In this document: in pieces, positions 26,372 to 35,422 of the stretch
How positions within the stretch are numbered: position 1 is the stretch's first letter
How the letters are laid out: each line of letters opens with the position of its first letter
Source of the DNA: Bacillota bacterium
GTDB taxonomy: Bacteria > Bacillota > Clostridia > Peptostreptococcales > Anaerovoracaceae
NCBI GenBank assembly: GCA_029008005.1
Contig: JAQXIX010000031.1
Span: forward strand, 1-64,000
Reading direction: 5' to 3'
DNA length: 64,000 nucleotides
Notes under the pieces: generated by a model
What the model was told of the DNA's origin: nothing
Databases searched by the model: none
Seen by the model: only the letters and a program-made list of their open reading frames with translations
Program-made: the position numbers and the translations under genes

Positions 26372-27691
26372 TTACTCCTTCGGTACATTACATACAAAAC
26401 AGCGCATTTTGCCGTTCTTGTCAGGCGGAATTTCGTCTACCCATTCAAAAATAAGTTTGTATTCGGAAGGTCCGAAAAGCTTGTGGATTTTCTCTGTAAT
26501 ATAGCTTTCGATGCCTTCCTTTGTGGCCTTTTTATTCATAGGATCCTTAACCATGATGATTCTCAGTTCATCAATTTTATCCTGAATGTATCTGAACTGA
26601 GCGACGCCGTCACTTCCGTGAAAGATCTTGTACAGTTCGGCGGCTGAGGTCTCTGTGCCGTCGGCGTGTCTGACAAGGTCGTTCATTCTTCCCTTGATTG
26701 TCTTAATATAGCGAACGCCTTCTCTCATTTCGGATGTCGCCGTGTCACCGATTTCGTAATTGATAATCGGGAAATCTTTTTTGTAAAGTGTCGTTCCGAT
26801 AAGTCTGCCTTCATCCGAAAGATTGCCTTCATCGTCTACGACATTAAGCACATGTGTGTCATTGTAAACGTAGAACACATCGCTTCCCGGCAGTTTAACT
26901 GCGCAGTTTCCTGTTTCATTGCAGCCGTAGGCATCAAAGAGTCCCGGACCGAAGGTGTCAAGAAGGAGTTTTCTCGTTATTTCGTCAACTGCCTCACTTA
27001 CAGGTGTGTAAGCGTGAGGATGCCATATTTTCATACCGTGGTTTCTGGCGTATACGGCCATTCTTACTAGCACATTCTTCCTGAAGCAGATTACATCCGG
27101 CTTGTATTCGTTGACAAGTTCAATAAGATCCTTCATACCGTCTCCGACATAGAGGTGCTCCGAAACGATTTTTCTTCTGAAAAAGCCCAGCTTCTGAATC
27201 CATGAGTCCCCTTTATTCGGATCCACCTTCTGATGAGTTGTCAGAAACGAAAGCATCGTTCCTCTCACAGGTTTATGCCCTGCGAACATAAGAACTCTGA
27301 TCCAGCTGGCATTCATACATGCTGTCTCCCTCTGTGAAAGCAGGAATTTCAGCGGTACTCCCGAGGAACCGCTTGTTCCGTAAACCTGGCATTTTTCAAG
27401 GAGGCTCGGATCCTCTTCTATGAGTCCCTGCATCCATTCTCTCATGTCGGCTCTAGTCATAATAGGGAACTTGGCCAGATCCTCCGCGCTGTGAAAATCA
27501 TCGGGAGTAAGGCCCAGCTCATCAAACTGCTTCCTGTAATAAGGAATCTTATATGCCGCCTTCATCGTCTTGTGAATTTTTTTGTTCTGCCTTTGCTTTA
27601 TCTTCCTGTTGTCTGTAGGAACTTTCTTATCGAGTTTCAGGAGATAATAAAGTGTCATCAGATTTTTAAATTCTTTTTGTATAAATCCCAT
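26372..27691 (-). CDS. Adenylate-forming enzyme, PaaK/CapK-like
   Basis: 439 residues of the phenylacetate-CoA ligase/capsule-associated CapK branch of the ANL superfamily, which activates a carboxylic acid as an acyl-AMP. Motifs: ATP loop GTSGSSGVPLKF, YGCNETGNC, NYEIGDT and the C-terminal lysine motif PPDKNGKMRC, so both half-reaction sites appear intact. A longer in-frame start would run 135 bases upstream and overlap the dehydrogenase gene; the ATG at 27691 has AAGGAAG upstream and follows its stop by 20 bases, so it is preferred. In capsule loci such proteins are thought to prepare acyl groups for sugar decoration. Its acyl substrate is unknown. Confidence 0.8.
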   Translation of the reverse strand: MGFIQKEFKNLMTLYYLLKLDKKVPTDNRKIKQRQNKKIHKTMKAAYKIPYYRKQFDELGLTPDDFHSAEDLAKFPIMTRADMREWMQGLIEEDPSLLEKCQVYGTSGSSGVPLKFLLSQRETACMNASWIRVLMFAGHKPVRGTMLSFLTTHQKVDPNKGDSWIQKLGFFRRKIVSEHLYVGDGMKDLIELVNEYKPDVICFRKNVLVRMAVYARNHGMKIWHPHAYTPVSEAVDEITRKLLLDTFGPGLFDAYGCNETGNCAVKLPGSDVFYVYNDTHVLNVVDDEGNLSDEGRLIGTTLYKKDFPIINYEIGDTATSEMREGVRYIKTIKGRMNDLVRHADGTETSAAELYKIFHGSDGVAQFRYIQDKIDELRIIMVKDPMNKKATKEGIESYITEKIHKLFGPSEYKLIFEWVDEIPPDKNGKMRCFVCNVPKE

Positions 27692-27710
27692 TATCTGTTC
27701 TTCCTTATGA

Positions 27711-28673
27711 TTAATCGAATTCTCTAAGTGCACGTTTAAGCTTGTCGGCACAGTCCTGAAGTCTTCGTCTTTCTTCCTTCGTCCACTTTTCCTCAAGTCT
27801 GTGTTCGACTCCGTTAACGCCGACAATCGAAGGTATGCTCAACGATACTCCCTCAATTCCGTATTCACCCTGAAGGGGAGACGTTACGGGAGCAACTGTC
27901 AGGCGCTGATTAAGAACGGCATCGGCAAGGGAGCAGACGCATGTTGCGATTCCGTAATGGGTCTTTCCCTTATCTGCTATTATTTCGGCACCCATATTCT
28001 TAACCTGATTGTATATTTCCTCTTTCTGGTCTACACCCCATGGCAGACCGACACTGTTGCAGTATTCCTTCATGGGAATACCCGCTATGGAAAGTCTGCT
28101 CCACACAGGAAACTGAGAGCTGCCGTGCTCTCCCACAATATTGCATTTAATTGCTTCTATATTCAGATTCGTATAGTTGGCAATGCTTCTCACAAGTCTC
28201 GATGTATCGAGTATGCATCCTGTTCCGAACACCTTGCCGTTAGGCAGATTCATCCATTCGGAACACTTGTATGTGAGAATGTCCACAGGGTTTGACACAA
28301 CCATTATTACACCGTGCGTGTAGTATGGTTTTATCTTGTCGACAACGGCTTTCATTGTTCCGATATTATCGGATATCAGGTCGAGTCTGTCTTCACCTAC
28401 TCTTCTGTTTCTTCCTGCCGTTATTATTATCAGATCGCAGTTTTTGCAATCGCAGTAGTCACCGGCTCTTACGGCCGATGTTCCCATATACGGAATACCG
28501 TGTTGAATATCAAGAGCCTCTCCCGATGCCTTCTTCGAATCGGAATCCACAAGTACGATTTCACTGGCAAGGTCTCTTATTGTGAGGGCATATGCTATAG
28601 AAGCGCCTACAAATCCCGACCCTATAATCGCTACTTTTCTGTTGTCTATTGCTGCATAAATCTTATTGTCCAC
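27711..28673 (-). CDS. L-lactate/malate dehydrogenase family protein
   Basis: NAD-dependent 2-hydroxyacid dehydrogenase of 320 residues. The Rossmann motif GSGFVGAS (18-25), DTSR at 156-159, and catalytic His183 in GEHGSS are present, so it should be active. The substrate-specificity loop is odd: it reads TAGRNRRVGEDRLDL, with Arg90 where lactate dehydrogenases have Gln102 and malate dehydrogenases have Arg. The usual GEHGD is GEHGS. Lactate specificity is therefore doubtful; malate or another 2-oxo acid is possible. The start is GTG with GAGGAGAAATAGAA. It is an isolated catabolic-type gene between LCP ligase and sugar-modification genes. Confidence 0.82.
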   Translation of the reverse strand: MDNKIYAAIDNRKVAIIGSGFVGASIAYALTIRDLASEIVLVDSDSKKASGEALDIQHGIPYMGTSAVRAGDYCDCKNCDLIIITAGRNRRVGEDRLDLISDNIGTMKAVVDKIKPYYTHGVIMVVSNPVDILTYKCSEWMNLPNGKVFGTGCILDTSRLVRSIANYTNLNIEAIKCNIVGEHGSSQFPVWSRLSIAGIPMKEYCNSVGLPWGVDQKEEIYNQVKNMGAEIIADKGKTHYGIATCVCSLADAVLNQRLTVAPVTSPLQGEYGIEGVSLSIPSIVGVNGVEHRLEEKWTKEERRRLQDCADKLKRALREFD

Positions 28674-28675
28674 TT

Positions 28676-29773
28676 CTATTTCTCCTCATCGGGGTTTAAT
28701 GTCCTGTTTATTGTCTTCGTAACCTTCTTTACGGATTCTTCCTTAGGTATCGAAACGAAAAGCGGTCTGTTCGGACCCATGCTCCATGTACCTCTCTCAG
28801 CATCTTCTCCGTCTACACTCTGACGTTTGATTGTCCATCCTGACATGTCTTCAATCTGCATTTTCGCCAGCGACGACATTTCGCTGCGGCTCATATTCGT
28901 CTGCATGTTGTCCTCAACGGCCCCGAGTATGTCGATATAATTGAGCATAAGCGTCTTGCTGCTAGTGATTTTTTCTATAAGTGCCTTTACGACTTTCTGC
29001 TGATTTCTGATTCTCTTCTCGTCTTTATTCTTAAAGGATTTTCTCTCTCTTACGAACCAGAGTGCCTGCTTGCCGGTAAAGTCATGCCAGCCCTTCTTGT
29101 AATGCCATCCCTTAGGATGTGAAATAAAGTCAGTGTCGTTATACACACGAATGCCCCCGACTGCATTGATAAGATTCTTAAACATCTTGAAGTCTACTCT
29201 GGCATAATAATCAATATCCACCTTGAGCCAGTCCTGTATCGTGTTTATTGTCTCATCGATTCCGTACACACCAGAGTGTGTCAGTTTATCCATTTCTCCG
29301 TTCATATGCAAAGGCACATATGAATCTCGCGGCATTGACGTGAGAAGTATTGTTTTCGTTTCCGTGTTTACGGTTACAATCATGTTAACGTCACTTCTGG
29401 CGAAGTCATCACTGATATCCTCACGGCTGTCAATTCCCGAAATCAGGAAGTTAAATGATTTCGGAACATTTCCGGGACCTCCCGTTCCCGAAATCTTGTT
29501 CATGGTGTCAAGAGTGTTGTACAGATAAAAAATCCCGAAACACATTACCAGCGCAACAAGTGCACTGATAATCCATGCAGCGATGGTCTTCTTGCTTTTC
29601 TTCCCCTCTTTACCGAAAAGATATATTATCAATCCATCGATTCCTGCAATTACGAGAGCAACAGCAAGCATGTACTGACCCGGCAGCACATCTACTGCCA
29701 TCAGTATGAAAATAAATATCAGTTCAACAAAGATTGTAGCGAGAATCATGATTCCCGATTTAATACTTCTCAT
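28676..29773 (-). CDS. LytR-CpsA-Psr (LCP) family wall-polymer ligase
   Basis: 365 residues. Two or three N-terminal helices are followed by an extracellular LCP domain from about residue 100. Hallmarks: NFLISGIDSR, SDVNMIVTVNTETKTILLTSMPRDSYVPL, the RIRNQQKVVKALIEKI segment with the conserved Arg pair, and GWHYKKGWHDFTGKQALWFVRERK. LCP proteins transfer lipid-linked teichoic acid or polysaccharide to peptidoglycan. It is paralogous to the protein encoded next upstream (VDVLPGQYML versus LDVLPFQYML, and the GWHYKKGWH block). Nine bases separate the two genes. SD AAGGTAATTGT. Confidence 0.92.
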   Translation of the reverse strand: MRSIKSGIMILATIFVELIFIFILMAVDVLPGQYMLAVALVIAGIDGLIIYLFGKEGKKSKKTIAAWIISALVALVMCFGIFYLYNTLDTMNKISGTGGPGNVPKSFNFLISGIDSREDISDDFARSDVNMIVTVNTETKTILLTSMPRDSYVPLHMNGEMDKLTHSGVYGIDETINTIQDWLKVDIDYYARVDFKMFKNLINAVGGIRVYNDTDFISHPKGWHYKKGWHDFTGKQALWFVRERKSFKNKDEKRIRNQQKVVKALIEKITSSKTLMLNYIDILGAVEDNMQTNMSRSEMSSLAKMQIEDMSGWTIKRQSVDGEDAERGTWSMGPNRPLFVSIPKEESVKKVTKTINRTLNPDEEK

Positions 29774-29782
29774 ACAATTACC

Positions 29783-31240
29783 TTAATCTTCCTTCTCGGT
29801 ACCCTTCTTTTCTTTAATATTTTCTCCCGGATACATTACATCATGTATTTCTTTTTTCGCTTCTTCAACTGTATTTTCGTCCGGGAATACTACCGAAAGA
29901 TTCTGTCCGCCCATGCTGAAGCAAGGCGCTCCCCCTGTTGCTCCTTTAATATTAATCGTCTTGATGTTCCAGCTTTTCATATCCGAAATCTGCATCTTAA
30001 CAAGCGCCTTCAGATCTCTGTCGGTGAGGGTTGTGCTCATATAATCCTCAACAGCATTGAGGATTTTAGTATATCTCGTGAGCAGAACCTTACTGCTTGT
30101 GATTTTCTTGATAGTGGCCTTCATTACCTTCTGCTGGTTTTCATTTCTCTTCATATCACCTTCTTTGAAGGACTTACGTTCTCTGGCAAACCATAGCGCA
30201 TGTTTGCCGGTAAAGTTGTGCCAGCCCTTCTTGTAGTGCCATCCCTTAGGGTGTGAAATGAAATCCACATCGTTGTAAACCCTTATGCCTCCTATGGCAT
30301 CAACGACTTCGCAGAACATCGAGAAGTTAACTTTGAAGGTATAATTTATATCTATTCCGAGAAAATCCTCAATTGTTGCTTTTGTTTCTTCCTCGCCGTA
30401 TATTCCCGTATGAGTCAGCTTGTCTTTCATGCCGTATGAATGGAACGGAATATAACTGTCGCGAGGTATTGACGTGAGCAGCACCGTTCTTGTCTGAGGA
30501 TTAACCGTCATTACCATATTAACGTCGCTCAGTCCGCCTTCGTCTATTGTGCCCCAGTGATCCATTCCCGAAATAAGCACATTAAACGAATCTTCCGTAA
30601 CGTTTACAGCCTTGCTGTTATCATTGGCTCTCTTCTTGACTTTTATTTTATATATCACCTGAGTGTTCTTCTTATAGCCTTTGATATTCTCGGAGGCAAG
30701 CTTGTAATTTGTCTGCGGAAGAAGAACTATGTTGTCCTGTGCTATTCCTTCTTCGTCATAAAGCTCCCGGGCTGTATCCATAAAGTTGGCTTTTGTCTCG
30801 TAGGTCACATCTTCCTTCGTAACAAGCCTTTCGCGAGCTTCATTAAGCTGCTTGGAATCCATGTCGGCGACAAAAACCTTCTGCCCTTCAATGGAGTCGA
30901 TACTGTTGTAGCTTCCCTCCTTGAGTGTCACTACATCGTAGTATTCCCATGTATCTCTGCCGCCGCTTATCTTGCTTAATGTATCGCAGGTGTTGTAAAC
31001 ATAGTAGTCTCCCATAAGCAGCAGGTTCATTATTATCACGAGAACTATCATTCCCGATATGCGTCGCAGCCCTCGTTTAGACGGCATATTGAACAGCATA
31101 ACGATAATCCCGTCGACAATAGCAAACAGCAGCATAAGCAGAAGCATATACTGAAACGGCAGCACGTCCAGCGCCAGCATAAAAAACAGGAATACCACTT
31201 CCGAAAAAATCATTATCAGAAGCGGTATGGACAGCTTCAT
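29783..31240 (-). CDS. LytR-CpsA-Psr (LCP) family wall-polymer ligase with inserted accessory domain
   Basis: About 485 residues. N-terminal helices, then an insert of about 120 residues (from GGRDTWEYYDVVTLKEG to VIYKIKVKKRAND) before the LCP core, absent from the shorter paralogue. The insert looks like a small alpha/beta accessory domain of the kind reported in CpsA-type proteins. The core has NVLISGMDHWG, SDVNMVMTVNPQTRTVLLTSIPRDSYIPF and GWHYKKGWHNFTGKHALWFARERK. The start is uncertain: ATG 31315 would overlap thrS by 53 bases, TTG 31279 by 17. ATG 31240 matches the paralogue's start but has a weak SD. Confidence 0.87.
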   Translation of the reverse strand: MKLSIPLLIMIFSEVVFLFFMLALDVLPFQYMLLLMLLFAIVDGIIVMLFNMPSKRGLRRISGMIVLVIIMNLLLMGDYYVYNTCDTLSKISGGRDTWEYYDVVTLKEGSYNSIDSIEGQKVFVADMDSKQLNEARERLVTKEDVTYETKANFMDTARELYDEEGIAQDNIVLLPQTNYKLASENIKGYKKNTQVIYKIKVKKRANDNSKAVNVTEDSFNVLISGMDHWGTIDEGGLSDVNMVMTVNPQTRTVLLTSIPRDSYIPFHSYGMKDKLTHTGIYGEEETKATIEDFLGIDINYTFKVNFSMFCEVVDAIGGIRVYNDVDFISHPKGWHYKKGWHNFTGKHALWFARERKSFKEGDMKRNENQQKVMKATIKKITSSKVLLTRYTKILNAVEDYMSTTLTDRDLKALVKMQISDMKSWNIKTINIKGATGGAPCFSMGGQNLSVVFPDENTVEEAKKEIHDVMYPGENIKEKKGTEKED

Positions 31241-31262
31241 GGAATCCGGAATAATCTTGAGT

Positions 31263-33032
31263 TTATTTATCTTCTTCAAAACTTCTAACCTTTGCCTTTG
31301 ATGTAACTTCTTCAATAAGGAACTTACAGAGTTCCTCAGGTTTCATTTCAACTTCTTCGCCTGTTCTGGTGTTTCTTACCGTAAGGGTTTCTGCCGAAAC
31401 TTCCTTTTCACCTATTACACAAAGATAAGGTATTCTCTCGTTTCTGGCTTCGCGGATCTTGTAACCGATTTTCTCGTTTCTCACGTCACTTTCGGCTCTG
31501 AGCCCCGCTTCTCTGAACTGTTCCGCAATCCTGTCGGAGTAGTCTGCAAATTTCTCTGTTACCGTCATCAGTCTAACCTGTACCGGTGCAATCCAGAGCG
31601 GGAATTTACCTGCAAAGTGCTCAATGAGGATACCGATAAATCTCTCTACGGAGCCGAAGGCCGCTCTGTGAATCATAAGCGGTCTGTGCTTCTCGCCGTC
31701 AGGTCCCACATAACTGATGTCAAATCTCTGAGGCATCTGCATATCCAGCTGAATAGTTCCGCACTGCCATGTTCTGCCCAGTGAATCTTCAAGATGAAAG
31801 TCAAGCTTAGGTCCGTAGAATGCACCGTCTCCTTCGTTGATAACGTAAGGAACATCAACTGTCTCGATTGCTTCCTTCAGTGCGGCTTCCGCTGTATTCC
31901 AGTCTTCATCCGATCCCATTGAATCCTCAGGTCTTGTTGAAAGTTCAATATGATATGAAAGACCGAAAAGCTTGTACAGATCATCAAACAACTGTATAAC
32001 CTTGATTACTTCGTCTCTTGTCTGCTCCATAAGCATGAAGATGTGAGCATCGTCCTGCACGAATGTTCTTACTCTCATAAGACCGTGAAGTGCTCCCGAA
32101 AGCTCATGTCTGTGAACCTGTCCAAGTTCAGCCATTCTGACAGGAAGCTCTCTGTATGACCAGAGCTTTCTCTTGAATGCGAGAATCGATCCCGGACAGT
32201 TCATCGGCTTGATTGCGTAATCTTCTTCATCTATCTTAGTGAAGTACATATTGTCCTTATAGTGATCCCAGTGACCGGAAGTTCTCCACAGCTGTTCGTT
32301 AAGAATCAGAGGAGTCATGATTTCCTCATATCCTCTCTTTCTGTGAAGTTCCTTCCAGTAGTTTATAAGCTCGTTTCTTATTACCATTCCCTTAGGCATG
32401 AAGAACGGGAATCCCGGACCTTCATCAAAGAGCGCGAAAAGATCCATTTCCTTGCCTATTTTTCTGTGGTCTCTCTTCTTGGCCTCTTCAAGGCGTGCAA
32501 TATATTCGTCAAGTTCTGCCTGCGAAGGGAATGAAGTTCCGTAAATTCTCTGAAGCATCTTACGATCCGAATCCCCTCTCCAGTATGCGCCTGCAACACT
32601 CTGAAGCTTAACTGCTTTAATCTGACCTGTACTGTTCATGTGAGGTCCCGCACAAAGGTCAACAAAGTCGCCCTGCTTATAGAATGAAATTACTTCTCCT
32701 TCAGGAAGGTCTTCTATTAGCTCAACCTTGTAGTCTTCGTTTCTGTCTGCCATGAACTTAATTGCTTCTTCTCTCGGAAGCTCGAATCTCTCGAGAGGAT
32801 AATTGGCCTGAATTATCTTCTTCATTTCTTTCTGAATCTTAAGAAGGTCCTGATCTGTAAGCTTGTGCTCCATATCGAAGTCGTAATAGAAGCCGTTTTC
32901 GATTGAAGGTCCTATAGCAAGCTTGACATCAGGCCACAGTTTCTTGACTGCCTGCGCCAGAATATGTGACGATGTATGTCTGTAATTGGATCTTACCTGT
33001 TCATCTTCAAAATTAATCTTTTCTTTTGCCAT
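31263..33032 (-). CDS. thrS: Threonine--tRNA ligase lacking the TGS domain
   Basis: Charges tRNA-Thr. 589 residues versus about 640 for the full form: the protein starts directly at the editing domain, so the N-terminal TGS domain is missing. Editing motif HTSSH at 19-23 and DLCAGPH are intact, as are the class II core motifs (MNCPGSI zinc cysteine, VRTFVQDDAHIF, GTIQLDMQMPQRF) and the C-terminal anticodon-binding domain. The start has GGAAATAAAAA just after the ddl stop, three bases away, so thrS is co-transcribed with ddl. No T-box is seen upstream. Such short forms are known in some Clostridia. Confidence 0.95.
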   Translation of the reverse strand: MAKEKINFEDEQVRSNYRHTSSHILAQAVKKLWPDVKLAIGPSIENGFYYDFDMEHKLTDQDLLKIQKEMKKIIQANYPLERFELPREEAIKFMADRNEDYKVELIEDLPEGEVISFYKQGDFVDLCAGPHMNSTGQIKAVKLQSVAGAYWRGDSDRKMLQRIYGTSFPSQAELDEYIARLEEAKKRDHRKIGKEMDLFALFDEGPGFPFFMPKGMVIRNELINYWKELHRKRGYEEIMTPLILNEQLWRTSGHWDHYKDNMYFTKIDEEDYAIKPMNCPGSILAFKRKLWSYRELPVRMAELGQVHRHELSGALHGLMRVRTFVQDDAHIFMLMEQTRDEVIKVIQLFDDLYKLFGLSYHIELSTRPEDSMGSDEDWNTAEAALKEAIETVDVPYVINEGDGAFYGPKLDFHLEDSLGRTWQCGTIQLDMQMPQRFDISYVGPDGEKHRPLMIHRAAFGSVERFIGILIEHFAGKFPLWIAPVQVRLMTVTEKFADYSDRIAEQFREAGLRAESDVRNEKIGYKIREARNERIPYLCVIGEKEVSAETLTVRNTRTGEEVEMKPEELCKFLIEEVTSKAKVRSFEEDK

Positions 33033-33035
33033 TTT

Positions 33036-34094
33036 TTATTTCCTCTCCTGTGCTAATTCTATCAGTTTATCTATCAGCTCACTGTATCCAAGCCCCGATT
33101 CCTGCCAGAGCTGCGGATACATACTTATACTTGTGAATCCCGGTATTGTGTTTATCTCGTTAAATACCGGTGTACCGTCTTCCTTCAGGAAGAAATCGAC
33201 TCTTGCCAGACCGCTGCATCCCATTATTTCGTAAATTGCCACTGCCGTTCTTCGTATCTCATCTTCCTTCTCGGGACTAAGGTCTCTGACTATTCCTGTT
33301 TTAGACTCTGTATTCTCGTACTTGGCATTATAGTCATAGAACTCGTTTGCCGCGAAGATTTCTCCTATGCAGCTGGCTCTGGGCTCATCGTTTCCAAGAA
33401 CCGCCACTTCTATTTCCCTGCCGGTTATACATTCTTCAACGAGAGCTTTGCTGTCTTCCGCAAAGGCTGTTTCCAGTGCCGCCGGCAAATATTCCTTTGA
33501 CTTGACCTTGGATATCCCCACCGAAGATCCTGCTGCCGACGGTTTTACAAACAACGGATATTCCGAATCGAAAAACTCGTCAATAACATCTGCTGCCTCA
33601 CTGCAGTCGCATCCTCTGTGAACTACACTGCACCTTGCCTGAAGACATGCTTCTGCCTGATCGACCATTGCCTTTGCGGCAGCCTTATCCATACATGCTG
33701 CCGATGAGAATGAATCAGATCCTACATAAGGAATTCCCGCTATTTCCAGAAGTCCCTGCATTGTTCCGTCTTCTCCGTTTTTACCGTGGAGAACAGGGAA
33801 CACCACATCAATCAGTTCTGATTTTCCCTTTTCTGTAACAAGTCTCCTGCTGTGGTCTGTCATTATCACTGCCGGTTCATTGCTTTCGTGACTTTCCCAT
33901 GTGCCGGTCTGAATTTCATCCGGTTCTGCGTCAGTCAGAAGCCATGCTCCGTCTTTCCTGATTCCAACCTTTATTATATTGTATTTTTCTCTGTTGATAT
34001 GCCTCAGAACAGATGCCGCCGACACACGGGACACTTCATGCTCCGATGACACACCTCCGAACAGAATAAGAAGTGTTGTTTTATCTTTTTTCAT
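33036..34094 (-). CDS. ddl: D-alanine--D-alanine ligase
   Basis: ATP-grasp ligase that makes D-Ala-D-Ala for peptidoglycan. 352 residues, normal length. Motifs: LFGGVSSEHEVS at the N-terminus, VFPVLHGKNGEDGTMQGLLE, the ATP loop LFVKPSAAGSSVGISKV, and the magnesium/phosphate site FNEINTIPGFTSISMYPQLW. The ATG at 34094 is chosen; a TTG two codons upstream overlaps the LCP stop as TTGA and is an alternative. It is flanked by an LCP gene and thrS in one transcriptional run. A D-Ala-D-Lac (Van-type) specificity cannot be excluded by eye, but nothing around it suggests a resistance cluster. Confidence 0.93.
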   Translation of the reverse strand: MKKDKTTLLILFGGVSSEHEVSRVSAASVLRHINREKYNIIKVGIRKDGAWLLTDAEPDEIQTGTWESHESNEPAVIMTDHSRRLVTEKGKSELIDVVFPVLHGKNGEDGTMQGLLEIAGIPYVGSDSFSSAACMDKAAAKAMVDQAEACLQARCSVVHRGCDCSEAADVIDEFFDSEYPLFVKPSAAGSSVGISKVKSKEYLPAALETAFAEDSKALVEECITGREIEVAVLGNDEPRASCIGEIFAANEFYDYNAKYENTESKTGIVRDLSPEKEDEIRRTAVAIYEIMGCSGLARVDFFLKEDGTPVFNEINTIPGFTSISMYPQLWQESGLGYSELIDKLIELAQERK

Positions 34095-34096
34095 AA

Positions 34097-35407
34097 TCAA
34101 TATATACCTGTTCTGTATGATATTTCATTACTGATTGTTCTCACTGAATCAGAAGGCGTATACCCTGCCTGATTAAAGAACTGTTCGTGAAGTTTCGTAA
34201 CATTTGCTCCGAGATTTCTCGGTGCTCCGTAAAATACTCCGTTCATTGTTGCATTGGCAACGTCATACGGGAATCCCGTAGTGCTGTCTTCCATCGTGAA
34301 GTTCTTTACCTTCAGAGCCAGTTTTATCATATCCATTGAAGACATGTTGCTCTTGACTTCAGGGAAAACTTTATTGGTAATCCTGAAAATTCCCGGAATA
34401 CTTATGGTCTTAACCTTATCAAATGTAGCCTGGACAACTATCTTCATTCTCTCGTTTCGTCTGTAGTCTCCTGTGACTGCATCTTTTCTGATTCTTGAGT
34501 ATGTTACTGCCTGAACTCCGTTGAGAGTCTGCATTCCCGGTGCTGAAATAAGTGTTTTATCTCCTGTAGTGTTCTTAGCCGTCTCCGGAATGTATTTGTT
34601 CATTTCGTTTATTTCCGATTCCTGAACATCTACCTCTATACCGCCCACAGCGTCAACTGTATCTGCGACTGCCTTCCAGTTGATAATTACGACTTCGTCA
34701 ATATCAAGATCAAGATTCTTATTCAATGTGTAGAGGGTGCCTTCCGGACCGTCATAGGCATAAGCATGTGTGATTTTATCGTATCCGTGTTCGTCGCCGA
34801 CATACAAATATGTATCTCGGAAAACAGAAAACAGCTTTACTTCATCTGTCTCTTTATTGATGCTGGCCACAATAATCGAGTCCGTTCTGGAGCCTGTGTC
34901 GTCACTCATATCTCTGGCATCCACTCCCAGAACAGCAATATTTCTGTATCCATCCAGCTGCGCCGCCACATTCGGGTCTATTCCCAGGGCGCTTTCATCA
35001 ATATCAATGCGATTGATATTTGACAGCGAACCGAACACGAACAAAACAAGAGCTGCAGTGATTACAACTGCAGACGCCAATATTATCGTTATTGCACGTC
35101 TTGCCTTACGGCCTTTGCTTTTTCTGTTTTTTTTCGAAGGTTTACGAACCTTTTTATTACCGCCTCCGCCGCTTCGGTTTGCACTTCCCCTTCCTGTCTG
35201 TGCGCGATGCTCTCTGGCTGCATAGTATTCCTCAAGTTCTCTGCGGCGTCTGTCATCATCCTGATTTCTCCGCCTCATTTCTGAGTTTCCATAAGGGGTT
35301 TCTTCTATTCTCTGCCTTGGCGGTCTGTTATGAGGTTCTTCGGTTCTGTGACTTTGTTCTCTCAGCCTCAGGTATTCCTCATACTGTCTGTCTCTTTCTC
35401 TACTCAT
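34097..35407 (-). CDS. LytR-CpsA-Psr (LCP) family wall-polymer ligase, long cytoplasmic N-terminus
   Basis: 436 residues. A highly charged cytoplasmic N-terminus of about 105 residues is rich in Arg, Glu and Gln (RERDRQYEEYLRLREQ) and ends in a Lys/Arg run (KKVRKPSKKNRKSKGRK). One membrane helix (AITIILASAVVITAALVLFVF) follows, then the extracellular LCP domain: NIAVLGVDARDMSDDTGSRTDSIIVASINKET, KLFSVFRDTYLYVG, DAVGGIEVDV and YRRNERMKIVVQATFDKV. Third LCP protein of the window and less like the other two, so it may serve a different polymer. SD GGGAG. Confidence 0.92.
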   Translation of the reverse strand: MSRERDRQYEEYLRLREQSHRTEEPHNRPPRQRIEETPYGNSEMRRRNQDDDRRRRELEEYYAAREHRAQTGRGSANRSGGGGNKKVRKPSKKNRKSKGRKARRAITIILASAVVITAALVLFVFGSLSNINRIDIDESALGIDPNVAAQLDGYRNIAVLGVDARDMSDDTGSRTDSIIVASINKETDEVKLFSVFRDTYLYVGDEHGYDKITHAYAYDGPEGTLYTLNKNLDLDIDEVVIINWKAVADTVDAVGGIEVDVQESEINEMNKYIPETAKNTTGDKTLISAPGMQTLNGVQAVTYSRIRKDAVTGDYRRNERMKIVVQATFDKVKTISIPGIFRITNKVFPEVKSNMSSMDMIKLALKVKNFTMEDSTTGFPYDVANATMNGVFYGAPRNLGANVTKLHEQFFNQAGYTPSDSVRTISNEISYRTGIY

Positions 35408-35422
35408 TGTAAGGATTCTCCC

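Noticed and set aside
27692..27826. 45-codon N-terminal extension of the PaaK-like protein
   Set aside because: It would overlap the dehydrogenase gene heavily, and the ATG at 27691 has a good ribosome binding site.
33036..34094. Vancomycin-resistance type D-Ala-D-Lac ligase
   Set aside because: No vanH/vanX-like genes nearby; the neighbours are LCP and thrS, so the standard Ddl reading is simpler. The dehydrogenase at 27711 is of the L-LDH/MDH family, not VanH-like.
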